Positions 55,307-64,000 of a DNA stretch of 64,000 nucleotides are shown piece by piece. Position numbers and translations under genes: made by a program. Location: contig BCKK01000007.1 of NCBI GenBank assembly GCA_001600615.1, forward strand, positions 340,431 to 404,430, written 5' to 3'. The notes beneath the pieces are model-generated. The model was given only the letters and a program-made list of their open reading frames with translations, was not told the origin of the DNA and searched no databases. Every line of letters starts with the position of its first letter. Positions within the stretch are counted from its first letter, which is position 1. Origin of the DNA: Dioszegia crocea (lineage: Eukaryota; Basidiomycota; Tremellomycetes; Tremellales; Bulleribasidiaceae).

Positions 55307-58300
55307 CTAGTGAAGTCCAGCGACAGCTTCCAGCATCCTCGCCACGTCTCCTTGGTCCGCCCGCTCATTCCCACCCTTGCCCACTTTCTGCACCCGCTCA
55401 TGCACATTCGATCCGGCCAACAGCTTATCCCTCTCTTCAGACTCTAGGAAAGTTTGTACACTGATTTAGCCTCGTCGCGACCGAAACTCACAAGTCACCA
55501 TCGACAAAACCGGCAGTTTCCCGCTTGATCAATTCCGATCCACCCCTTCTCCACTCCTTCCACTCTATACCGGGACCCTTAGTTAAACGCGCCATATTTC
55601 GCTGGAGATCATCCAACGTCCTAGCTGCGGATGGGGTAAGTTCACCAATCATCCCCAAGCGACCGTCGACAGTGGCAAAGATGAGGTCTGGAGCGATGAT
55701 ATCTGGGGCAGATGAGGGAGGGGCGAGGGATCCAGGTCGGAATCGGACGACATCTTCGTGTAGGCCGAACGAAGCTGCTGATTCTATCTCTTCGTTGAAT
55801 CGGAATGTGAGGAGGTTAGAGTGGCCCTGGAGTCAGCGCGGTCACGGTTATACTCACATCAGAGATAACTACGCCGCTGCCCATATCCTTGACTCCCTCC
55901 ATGCCTAGCACACAGTGCGTGGCCATATCCCTCTGATCACCAAATATGTTCCCGCTCCCTTCGTCCACATCCAGTACAAACACACTGCGCATACCATCCC
56001 CAACAACGAGTCGATCTTCGGGATGAGCAGAGGTCCTGTGGGCGACGCTGAGGTGTTGGGCTATGAAGGTGGACGAGAATGAGGAGAGTTCGACGAGAGT
56101 TGCAATCGGGCCTGGAGTAAGGCGGTTGATGGAGATCTAATCAGCAACGTTTGGGATTGACTCACTCGACTCGCAGCAGCGACAGCTAGGAAGCCATGTA
56201 TGACTTTCAAATCGTGCACTGGCCCAACCGTCTTCAACAGCGTGATGATGGTCATCTCCTTGTCGACCTCGATAATCAACACTCTGCCTTCTCGAGCAGT
56301 CACGCGGTATTCGTTGTCCAGAACTGCATCTTCAAATTCGGCGTCGGCGGAGAATACGGCTGTGCCCACCGCGAGGTAGGGTCGACCGAGTAGCAATACC
56401 GGTTGGAGGCAGGTCACGATTTCTCGCTGGAGCAGGGGAATGGAGGAGAGTTCTATATCAGCTTCGTCGTCAAAACGCTCACCTATCATTGACGTTGGAT
56501 CTCTCAGCTCCAAACTTCCCGCCTGGTATATCTCCCCCGTGACATCGCTCATTGACCTCGTTACACATCCAACAGCTAGCACACCTTCCAGATACGCAAG
56601 CTTCGTTGCAGACTTTTCTTTGAGATCGAGCGTTTGTACCGAGAGCTTCTTGAGCGAGTTTATTTTGGTGACGACAAGGCCGGTGGATGTAGCCAGAACA
56701 AGTGCTTGGCCCTGGGGTGAACGAATAGATGTCGCCGCGGTGATGTCCTGTCTCAGCTCAGTCAAATTGAGACTCACTTTTCTAGAAACGGACGAAACGT
56801 CCACCCTGTCCTTTGCTCCAAAGATCACACTCATCCGTTCTGTTAGGCCCACAGCGAGGATCTGTTCATCTCCCTCCCAGCCTTCCACAGGGTGCAATTC
56901 CAAAGGGCGCGTACCCAAACTCGAGACCTTCCTGGATTTGACATCTGCCCCGGCAATGTCGTAGACGACCAGTGAACCATCGCTCAATCCCGCCAGAAGC
57001 TTTGAGTTGAAGGAGAGCGATTTCGCGTAGAAGCCTTCGGATATGGTGGTCGGTGTGGATAGGTCGGTCAAGGAGTAGATTAAGATTTCGTTGGTCCATG
57101 TGCCAATCGCAAGGGTGGTGGAGTTTACAGCTACCGAAACAGCCGAGACGGGGATGGATCTACATCAGCACGATCGACCAAGAGCTCACCTCTCATGCGT
57201 GATATCCTTTGACACCGTCAAAACCGCCACTTCGTCCGCCTTGGCTACGACGACTTTTCCACCACAAGTCGCCCCCGCCACTACGCCTGACGCCGGCCAA
57301 GTTGCAACTTTGTTCCCGTTCACAACGTCAGACCACACCTCCACTCCATTCTCCCGCACCGTAATGAGCAAATCTCCAACCATAGCAGCGGCGAGGGTGG
57401 GCGCTGAGGCGAGCTGGGCGCAAAGAGCGGTCTCCTCTACCGGATCCAGCGTGATCAAAGCTGTAGATGACGATGTGGACAGCAGGATGCGCTCCCCTAG
57501 CGTCCACATCTTTTGGACATCAATCACACCTTCAATGTTGACAGTCTCCTCCATTCCCACTCCGCTTCGAACGACCCGTAGTGAATTGCTTGTTGACGAT
57601 CCAGAAGCAACAACGAGATGAGACTACATCAGCTTGCCCAGAGCTAGACTCACCACTGCCCCGCTCTCATCCTCCACCACTGCGAAATCTTTGACTGGCG
57701 CCAGATTCATCCACCTCTCCAGTATCTCCACCTTTCCCTCTATCTCATCCACTGAAGGTTCACCATCTCGACGTTTGCCCTTCCTCACATCTGAAGTTTG
57801 GTGTAGTTGGACCAATTGCGAATCGCCCGTGCTTGAAGTGAGAAAGACACAATTCGGCGAAAGAGAAGTGAGGGATGACGGTGGGGAGGTCTAATCAGCC
57901 AGGTCGCGAATCAACTCACCAAGCCTAGGTCGAGTTTGTGCACGCGTGCGGACTCCAATATACCCTGACCGTACTCCCACCCTATCGCCGTGGATCGCCC
58001 GCAGTCATCTCCGATCAGAACACTCGCTCCGCGCTGATCACTCCGCAACACCGTCGCACTACATCAGCAAAGCCTTAAGGCAACTCACGCTAGAATCGTC
58101 CCAAATCCCTGCCTAACCCGCCAGACCGGCCTCATTTCCCACTTCTCATCCGGCTTGCTGGTACTTGACTTTCGCCGCTTTCCCTGACCTCCTCCAATCA
58201 TTTCCGTCTGCGGAGACCGCTTTGCTGATGCTCTGGGACTGGTGGCTGGACCAGAAGCAACCGAAGATCGGCGTCGCGCGGGTTGAGCAACAAGGTTGAT

Positions 58301-59223
58301 TGAGTAGAGTACAGAGTACTCATCGCCCATTACCAGAGCCATCCGGTTTGCTCCAGGGATAGCCAACACACGTCTGGCGGCAGGACACGAAAAAGCGACA
58401 TCGCCAAAGTCCGTCTCTGTGTCGACTTTCTCCCCGTCGGGCGAGACCACATCGACTGGGCTGGACATGTCGGTGAAAGCCCGTGATGCGAGATGGCGAG
58501 TTTGGAGTTGAAGGTTTTGTCCCGGTGTCAAGTAGAGGAAGGCGAGAAGGGGTCCGGAGGGTAGAGCCTCTGGTAAGAACGTAACAGATAGAAGGTTGTG
58601 TTCTCGGATACTGTCGTCAGTGGGCCCAGACTGCAACTTACTTGATGTTGAAGTTTTCTTTAAAGACAAGTTTCCCATCGGCTGAGGTGCTCTTCCGTCT
58701 CCCCTTCTCCTTCTCCACCTCCATCTCTACGCAGCTTAGCACGCCCACCCAGAGCGAAACTAAAGCGGTGAAGTCGTGCGCAATGACAGAAGTGAAGAAT
58801 TCGGCCCGTCGCAGTGAAGGAGTTGGAGGGATCAGATCCAAAGATGAGGTGACCACGAGCGTATCGGTGAATGTGAGCAGGAGGAGGCGTGCGGAGGGAG
58901 GTGAGAGAAGGACAAGGATGTGCGGTCGAGCGCCCTGATTGTTAGCTTAATTCTGATGGGACTGACCCACTTTAACCTGTACCACCTCTAGACAAATCAC
59001 ATTCCCCCACACCTGCATAGACCCCTTCTGTACCAGCCCAGAACTCTCCACATCCCATACCTCCACTCGATCGGGTTTGGCAATGATGAGCGATTGCGAG
59101 TTGGGACTGGTGAAACCAGGGATGAGCTTTGAATCGAGGACGGAAGTTGGTTGTAACGCCTGCCTGTTAGCAACCGTCTCATCATAGCCTGTGATAGCAA
59201 CTTACCGATGCGATATACAACAT
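55307..59223 (-). CDS. DDB1: DDB1, cullin-4 ligase beta-propeller adaptor
   Basis: DDB1 links CUL4 to WD-repeat receptors in DNA-damage and chromatin ubiquitination. About 12 exons, roughly 1,100 residues. The N-terminus (MLYIASALQPTSVLDSKLIP, SLIIAKPDRVEVWDVESSGL) matches the propeller A start 'AxxPTxVxxxxxGxFTxPxxxxLxxAK'. The C-terminal CPSF-A part has LPLLQREIVTCLQPV-type sequence, then YLAVGTAVFSADAEFEDAV, REGRVLIIEVDKE, LLKTVGPVHDLKVIHGFLAV, VVGDGMRSVFVLDVDEG and the diagnostic RETAGFVDGDL followed by ETFL-type helix. A basic, Ser-rich insert (ARRRSSVASGPATSPRAS, GGGQGKRRKSSTSKP) sits in the second propeller and is not usual. CPSF160 and SF3B3 are related alternatives, but length and the FVDGDL end favour DDB1. 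Confidence 0.85.
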
Positions 59224-59576
59224 TTTGCCTTGCTTGGGGTGTGGTATAGATCATCGAGGTGAGCCTATGTAGCGGCAAGCGATGATGTCGCGTCTGTCGG
59301 CGATCTCCGACGCACAGTGGAGGCCGGTGGAGGTGGTCCGGAAGGAGCCTGAGCTGTTGAAGACCGTCAGTGTGAGAACTGGTGTGCGCAGTATGGCAGA
59401 TGGTCCTGCAAAGCGGCAGCGCATTGGGAAGGACTGTCATTCGCATCTCACCAAGACAGACTACAAAGTGATGCATCACCACTGATCGATCCGCGCCGGA
59501 CTGACTGCCTGTCGGCGTACCCTCTCACCATCCAGCAAAGCTTCATTTCAGACCAGTCAGCTACCTAAGCCTTTGA

Positions 59577-60533
59577 TTAGACCCTGACAGGCTTGCTCTT
59601 GGATCGCTCCGTTCCCCCTCGATTCCGGGACTTTGCGCCTGCGCCAGCAGTGACACTGTTTCCATTCCCCTCCGACGTATTCGCAGACTGCCTTCCTTTC
59701 CCAGCCTTCCTCGCCCGACGGTTCGCATCGCGATGCGTCTTCAGATCATTTGAAAAGTTTGCAACATGCCTCATGTATCTCTTAAAGTCGTCGTGGGTTG
59801 TCTTCTCGTCGAAAGTGCCCTTTTCCAAACCGCTTCTGACATCGTTGACGGCATTTGAGAGGCTGATGTTGGGTTTGTGAGAAGGCTGACTGGTGTCTCC
59901 GGTCAGCTCAGTGTATATTGATTGACAACGTCTGGCGTCACCGCCGAGAGTGCTGAAAGACATTGTACCTTTCGGGGCATTCCACGGGGCCGTCCCGTTT
60001 TCTGGATCGAACGTGATGCTCCCGAGATGGGTGTACAAGGTATTGATCGCGCTGGCTAAGGAGGCAGTGGTTGCGGGGGTTCTGGGACGGGAGGATTGCC
60101 CTGACTTTGAGGTTTTGGTAGTCGAACGTGACAAATTGCTGCTATGAGAGCGGGAGGTGGGAGGGGTAGATCGTGCAGTGGAACGTGTATCTACAGATGT
60201 TCGAGATCGACTCGGGGCAGCTGATTGGGATCGGGCAGAGTACGCCGTGTCGCGAGATTTTGACCTCGAACGGCCTGAGCGTGTGGTGGTGGGAAGTGTC
60301 GGTACTGATTGGGAGCGGGAGGTGCGAGAGCTTTGCGAGATTGTGGGGTCACCGCGTGAACTTCCAGGCCTTGAGCGGCTGACAGTCGGGGCGGTGGATA
60401 TTGACATTGGCCGTGGCTTGTTGAAATGGAGGCAGGGTCTTTGTTGAAGTATTGGATATTGGTGTGGGTGATTGAATTGTAGAGAAGGGAACTGAGCACC
60501 GATAGTGTACGGCTTATATACCCTACCGGGCAC
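59577..60533 (-). CDS. Ser/Arg/Thr-rich protein of unknown function
   Basis: A single exon of up to 318 residues. A better start may be the internal Met at 60407 (MSISTAPTVSRSRPGSSRG), since the 42 upstream residues are not conserved-looking. The first half is disordered with dense SRS/TRS motifs (SRTSRSQSVPTLPTTTRSGR). The second half looks folded: ASLASAINTLYTHLGSITFD, GTMSFSTLGGDARRCQSIYT, SLSNAVNDVRSGLEKGTFDE and DDFKRYMRHVANFSNDLKTH. A basic tail (RKAGKGRQSANTS, ERSKSKPVRV) suggests nucleic-acid or nuclear location. I do not recognise a family. Confidence 0.6.
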   Translation of the reverse strand: MPGRVYKPYTIGAQFPSLQFNHPHQYPILQQRPCLHFNKPRPMSISTAPTVSRSRPGSSRGDPTISQSSRTSRSQSVPTLPTTTRSGRSRSKSRDTAYSARSQSAAPSRSRTSVDTRSTARSTPPTSRSHSSNLSRSTTKTSKSGQSSRPRTPATTASLASAINTLYTHLGSITFDPENGTAPWNAPKGTMSFSTLGGDARRCQSIYTELTGDTSQPSHKPNISLSNAVNDVRSGLEKGTFDEKTTHDDFKRYMRHVANFSNDLKTHRDANRRARKAGKGRQSANTSEGNGNSVTAGAGAKSRNRGGTERSKSKPVRV

Positions 60534-60987
60534 CTGACACCTTCCAAGCTGTGCAAAACATCAAAGGAGGCAACACAAAGGTCGCTGGCGGTAGTGCATT
60601 CCAGCACTTGCTGACGGTACCCTGGAATGCACCGCAAGTTACTGGGAGTTTGTCATGTCTTGGGTCTGGCATCATCTGATAGCCTGACACCGCCGCCGTG
60701 TTCTAGATCCTAGAGCCCTTTGTCAGCGCCAAAAGACAACCCGGCGGGTCTCACGCGTAAGTGGCGCATCGAACACCGCCAGCAATTTGCCACCCATCCT
60801 CGCCGACACAAAAATGGAAGCCCACAGTCGGTAAGGCTTGCCACGCATGAGTGAATGGTGTCTATGCCTGGGTCTATGCCTGGGCTACACGATAGACTGA
60901 TCAAACTCACACGGGGCCCAAGGAATGAGTGCACCACTCCAGGCCCCGTCGGCGGGACCAAGTCCAAAAAATTTGAACTCGTGTTTC
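60534..60987. other. Intergenic region before tRNA gene
   Basis: 454 bp; includes a short tandem GTCTATGCCTGG pair near 60860-60885. No gene supported. Confidence 0.4.
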
Positions 60988-61075
60988 TGCCTCCTACCCG
61001 AATCGAACGGGTGATCTTGTCATTGATCCTATCGAAGAATACTAGTGACATGCTGTACCACTAAGCCAAGGAGGC
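60988..61075 (-). tRNA. tRNA-Thr (anticodon AGT) with 16-nt intron
   Basis: Read on the minus strand, the acceptor stem GCCTCCT pairs with AGGAGGC (discriminator A). D-arm GCTTAGTGGTACAGC, anticodon stem TGTCA/TGACA, loop CTAGTA|A with anticodon AGT, variable loop AGATC, and T-arm ACCCG-TTCGATT-CGGGT are all present. A 16-nt insertion sits one base 3' of the anticodon, the canonical place for eukaryotic tRNA introns. The mature length is 72 nt. Confidence 0.93.
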
Positions 61076-62527
61076 TGTTTGGTGATGTTAGACGGTCCCA
61101 GACATGTTATATAAACACCCACAGGACCAAATTTGAGGTCGGTAGGGCCAAAACTGCAAAATCGCGGCGGAGTTGGGCCGCTGCTATGCCAAGCATCCAG
61201 TGCATCCTATCACCTTCTTATCATGATAGACCCCGTCTAGCCGGGCCACAGTCCCGATGTTTGACGTCAAGAATTGGATCATGCGTCGACAAAATTGAAA
61301 AAGTGCGTCTGGTCGCAAAAAATCCCCTGGCGCTCCTTCCTTCGGCCAAACGTCCCATTCCTCCGAACGCTGGCGTCAACACTAAGCACGGGGGGCTATG
61401 CTCGAAGCACAGCTCATGAACGCTGGATCTGCGAGCTTCGTACTCGTACACGCCAAGCAAAAGGCGGCCTCAGTGGCGGTGGCAAAGTCGGAAGATCTGC
61501 AAACCGCTCCAACACCTACATCCCAATCCACCTATCCCATTCCAATCTCTACGCAGGCCTGCGTCAGCAGATGACATCTATCTACACCGAGCTGCCTACC
61601 AATTTACCTTCGTTGATAACCCAAACTAGGCGAGCTCAGTTTCGTGGGACAGGATTCGACGGGCGGGGAGGGGGAAAGGAAGAACGGAGTAAGTGCCTTA
61701 CAGCACGCACGACGAATAGGGATTCGGTGCGAAGCTGCGCGACAGGCGTAGAGACGAGGAGGAAACCGCGCGATCGTAAGAAGGGGTGAAATCATGGAAA
61801 TAAGGAATCATTGCTTTATCGCCTATGAGAGGTAAGTGATACTCAAGCACCTTCTGGTAGCCCGGCTGATTGATAGGGGAGCAAAGCGCAATACACCCAC
61901 ACTTTCACTTGAATCGCAGTCCCGGCCCAGCCATCACCGTCGAATGTACCCCTACCTCGCCGCTAAACTCGAGAGCTCATCATCACACCAATTCTTTTGC
62001 CTCCTTCCTCTGACGATTATACCCCCATTTCCATCCTCGACATTATGATCTTGCTTTGCTCTGACGTCCTCCGAATCTGAGCCACAACATTTTCATCGGC
62101 TCGTTGGGAGGAGCCAAAGATTCCGTTCTTGATTTTACCGAGACAGTTGTGATCGGCGGGAATGTACATGCGGGGAGAAGTTGTCAGGGGTATGGAGTAG
62201 GGTGTGGTGCTTGGGGGAAGAGGGAAAGGGAGAGAAGTCCCTTATGTCGTCACACTCCTTGTTCAGCAGGACATTGAATCTTCGCACATTTTCACCGCCC
62301 TGATGACTGGCTCCATGTTGAACATCACCGTCAACCCTGCGGCCAAGGCCACAAGCGGGACACCACCTCCGCCTTTCGACTCTATCGCCCGGTACCTCCT
62401 TCTCCGAGAACTGAGCCCCAATGGTTCCAACCGCGGGTCGACAACCATCCGAATGCTCGATCCGGTTCGCAGTGGCTATACGGACCAGACTACCGCCAGA
62501 TGGTATGAGCGAGGGCTTGTGCGGTGA
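61076..62527. other. Unresolved region without a convincing gene
   Basis: About 1.45 kb. Long plus-strand frames (61274-61789 and 62204-62527) lack recognisable motifs. The second (YVVTLLVQQDIESSHIFTAL, FDSIARYLLLRELSPNGSN) looks somewhat protein-like and its stop directly abuts the ATG at 62528, but no splice model was convincing. Confidence 0.35.
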
Positions 62528-63180
62528 ATGAGCGATAGTCGCAGTAATCACACCCGGCAGGGGGTTGATCGCAACGGAGACCGGCTGTTACAGGGACTAG
62601 TGACAGGGTCCCGGGTGACTGCGCGGCAATGTAGAATCCACGGTATGGAGCCGTGGTATTGCCAAGGTACGTGCATAGTGTGCTCTATTGGCTGACTCTG
62701 TAGATATGGACCTTCTCCTCCTCACGTCGACCGTTCGGACACCACTCGGCGACATCAGGCTCAGCTCTGCAATGCTGAAGTGTCCCGGATGTAAGAAGGG
62801 GGACGTGGGCGGGGTGACATCGGCAGACGGCACGAATGCTGTGAAAGCTCGGGATCACTGTGGCCCGGTCCTGGCCTTCGACAGCTTCCCTCGCCCGGGC
62901 CGACTTCAAGCGATACGTCGAGGACCCTGCAAGGACTTGAGGGCTGAAATGGTCATATTGAGGGGTCTTATTGTTGACCGGACAAGGTGAGTCTACACTA
63001 TAGTATACGAATTGCAAAGCTAACAGCAAGCGTCCCTTCCCTCTTCGGGCCTTTGACATCATCCGATCTCTCTGCCGTAGCGGACGCTCCTACTGGTATC
63101 GCTTTCCAGCAAGAAGCCTACGCTGCGGGGGAAGCGGCGTTCAGCACGATGGGTCGATGGGAAGAGCGAGGCAGAGGTAG
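62528..63180 (+). CDS. Hypothetical three-exon protein (uncertain)
   Basis: Exons 62528-62666, 62704-62986 and 63027-63180 join in frame to 191 residues. The introns are 37 and 40 nt with GTACGT/TAG and GTGAGT/CAG ends and local-style branch sites (ggctgactctgtag, gctaacag). The product has a CPGCKK knuckle-like pair and basic segments (RRGPCKDLRAEMVILRG), but no recognised domain. The splice signals are good, yet exon 3 overlaps an equally plausible minus-strand frame, so only one of the two is likely real. Confidence 0.32.
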
Positions 63181-63850
63181 GCACGGCCGGCAAGGGACCG
63201 TTTGGAGCAGGATTGGGATGACCCCAGTTTTTAGAGACAACACTGGGTTCCAGCGGGTAGCCCTCGGTAGGACCAAGCTGCTGGAGATCACCCAGATCGA
63301 GCGTTGACTCGGGGGAAGGTGGCACAGGCGAGTGCAGGAAAGGAGGAGGAGGAGGAAGGATATGGACGGGATGAGCGTACGACGCTGGCGAAGGCGGAAT
63401 GGGCGTAGATACGGGCAAGGATGAGCCTGATGCCAGCTGAGGTTCCGACTGGGTAGCAGGAAGACATTTGAAAACCTGAAAAAACTCCCATTTTTCCTGT
63501 ATCTCCTTGGTCCACCATGGGAGAGATTGAGGGTTAAAGGGGAGGATACGAGGAAGAGAAGGAAAGGGATGGCCGCCAAGCTGATGGTGCAATGGGTTGA
63601 AGAGGGTGTTATGAGTAATGTGTATGTCTAGCCCCTGTTTCAAGGTGGCAGAATTTAGCGCTTGTTGGTACAGGGGAAGGTGAGGGTTCGGCCCATTTGG
63701 CAAAGGCGAGGAGAAGGTGGCGGCGGGGCCTCGGTGCTTCTGTTCGCGCGCTCGACCTATGTTGCGCGGCGGAGACTGAGTGTTCTCGTCGTGTGTAGAG
63801 TGGGAGACAAGATGTGTTGGAGAATTCGATGAGGTCTATGGGTTCAACAA
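63059..63850 (-). CDS. Proline-rich protein, 5' end unresolved
   Basis: A minus-strand frame stays open from an AG acceptor-like site near 63842 to a stop at 63059, about 260 codons. It contains protein-like text: QSPPRNIGRAREQKHRGPA, TFSSPLPNGPNPHLPLYQQA, NSATLKQGLDIHITHNTLFN, LPRILPFNPQSLPWWTKEIQ and EKWEFFQVFKCLP, then a Pro-rich tail (VHILPPPPPFLHSPVPP). The start codon must lie in an upstream exon near or beyond the window end. No family is recognised. It overlaps exon 3 of the weak plus-strand model; I favour this strand because of the coherent composition. Confidence 0.4.
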
Positions 63851-64000
63851 TGAGCACACATGACGTGAGTCCTTGAGTCAGCCGTCAGTCTACGCTGACA
63901 AATAGCGGCTAATGATGCTCGTACATAAACCGAAGCCCGAGGATAAAAAAGGTGACGCAGGCGGAATGTATGAGTGACTGGGCTCTGCTATCGAATTTAG
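63851..64000. other. Window edge, unresolved
   Basis: Contains intron-like signals on the plus strand (GTGAGT ... ctacgctgacaaatag, 63864-63905) and possible 5' sequence of the minus-strand proline-rich gene. The window ends here. Confidence 0.3.

Noticed and set aside
61274..61789. 171-codon plus-strand frame downstream of the tRNA
   Set aside because: Basic, low-quality composition with no domain; probably chance in a GC-rich region.
1..64000. Transposons, CRISPR arrays, prophage or viral elements
   Set aside because: No transposase, integrase or reverse transcriptase motifs, long terminal repeats, or spaced repeats were seen; the window is ordinary eukaryotic genic DNA.

Overview
This 64 kb window is nuclear DNA from a basidiomycete fungus, most likely a Tremellomycete (the Cryptococcus-related yeasts). 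The reasons are: dense, intron-rich genes on both strands; very short introns (many 28-55 nt) with a CTGAC/CTAAC/CTGAT branch site a few bases before the 3' splice site; orthologues of standard fungal housekeeping genes; and two surface families typical of capsulate basidiomycete yeasts, a CAP59/CMT1-type mannosyltransferase and a CPL1-domain protein. I do not name a species. Exon structures were worked out by eye from splice signals and reading-frame continuity, so gene spans are start codon to stop codon.

Layout. 0-9 kb: a CAGT microsatellite, ARV1 (sterol/lipid homeostasis), a secreted ricin-B-like protein, a LURP-one/tubby-like protein, a small membrane protein, an unrecognised Gln/Met/Pro-rich protein and PAM17. 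9-20 kb: an F-box protein, a giant secreted mucin-like protein, a Yippee zinc protein and a universal-stress-domain protein. 20-26.5 kb: a capsule-type mannosyltransferase followed by two paralogous secreted proteins built from a repeated module that I do not recognise. 26.9-43.7 kb: a housekeeping block with mitoribosomal S33/RSM27, a WTAP-like coiled-coil protein, TRM44, MET10, MDH1, a GNAT acetyltransferase, SDH2, THO subunit 1 and the tri-snRNP protein SNRNP27. 44-55 kb: a single-pass membrane protein, a Zn2Cys6 transcription factor, a CPL1-domain protein, a quinone-oxidoreductase-like MDR protein, ERO1, a Kre9-like GPI protein and LYS5. 55-60.5 kb: DDB1 and a Ser/Arg-rich unknown. 61-64 kb: an intron-containing tRNA-Thr and a poorly resolved tail.

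How the genes relate. There is no operon, but themes cluster. MDH1 and SDH2 (TCA cycle) lie within 4 kb of each other, and PAM17 and RSM27 are also mitochondrial. THO1 and SNRNP27 (mRNA biogenesis) share a 145 bp divergent promoter. Secretory and cell-surface genes (mucin-like protein, mannosyltransferase, the two module proteins, CPL1-like protein, ERO1, GPI protein) form two loose groups at 12-26 kb and 48-54 kb. The best candidate for something undescribed is the module-protein pair at 22.1-26.4 kb: five copies of a roughly 120-residue module, each cut by one phase-0 intron at the same position.
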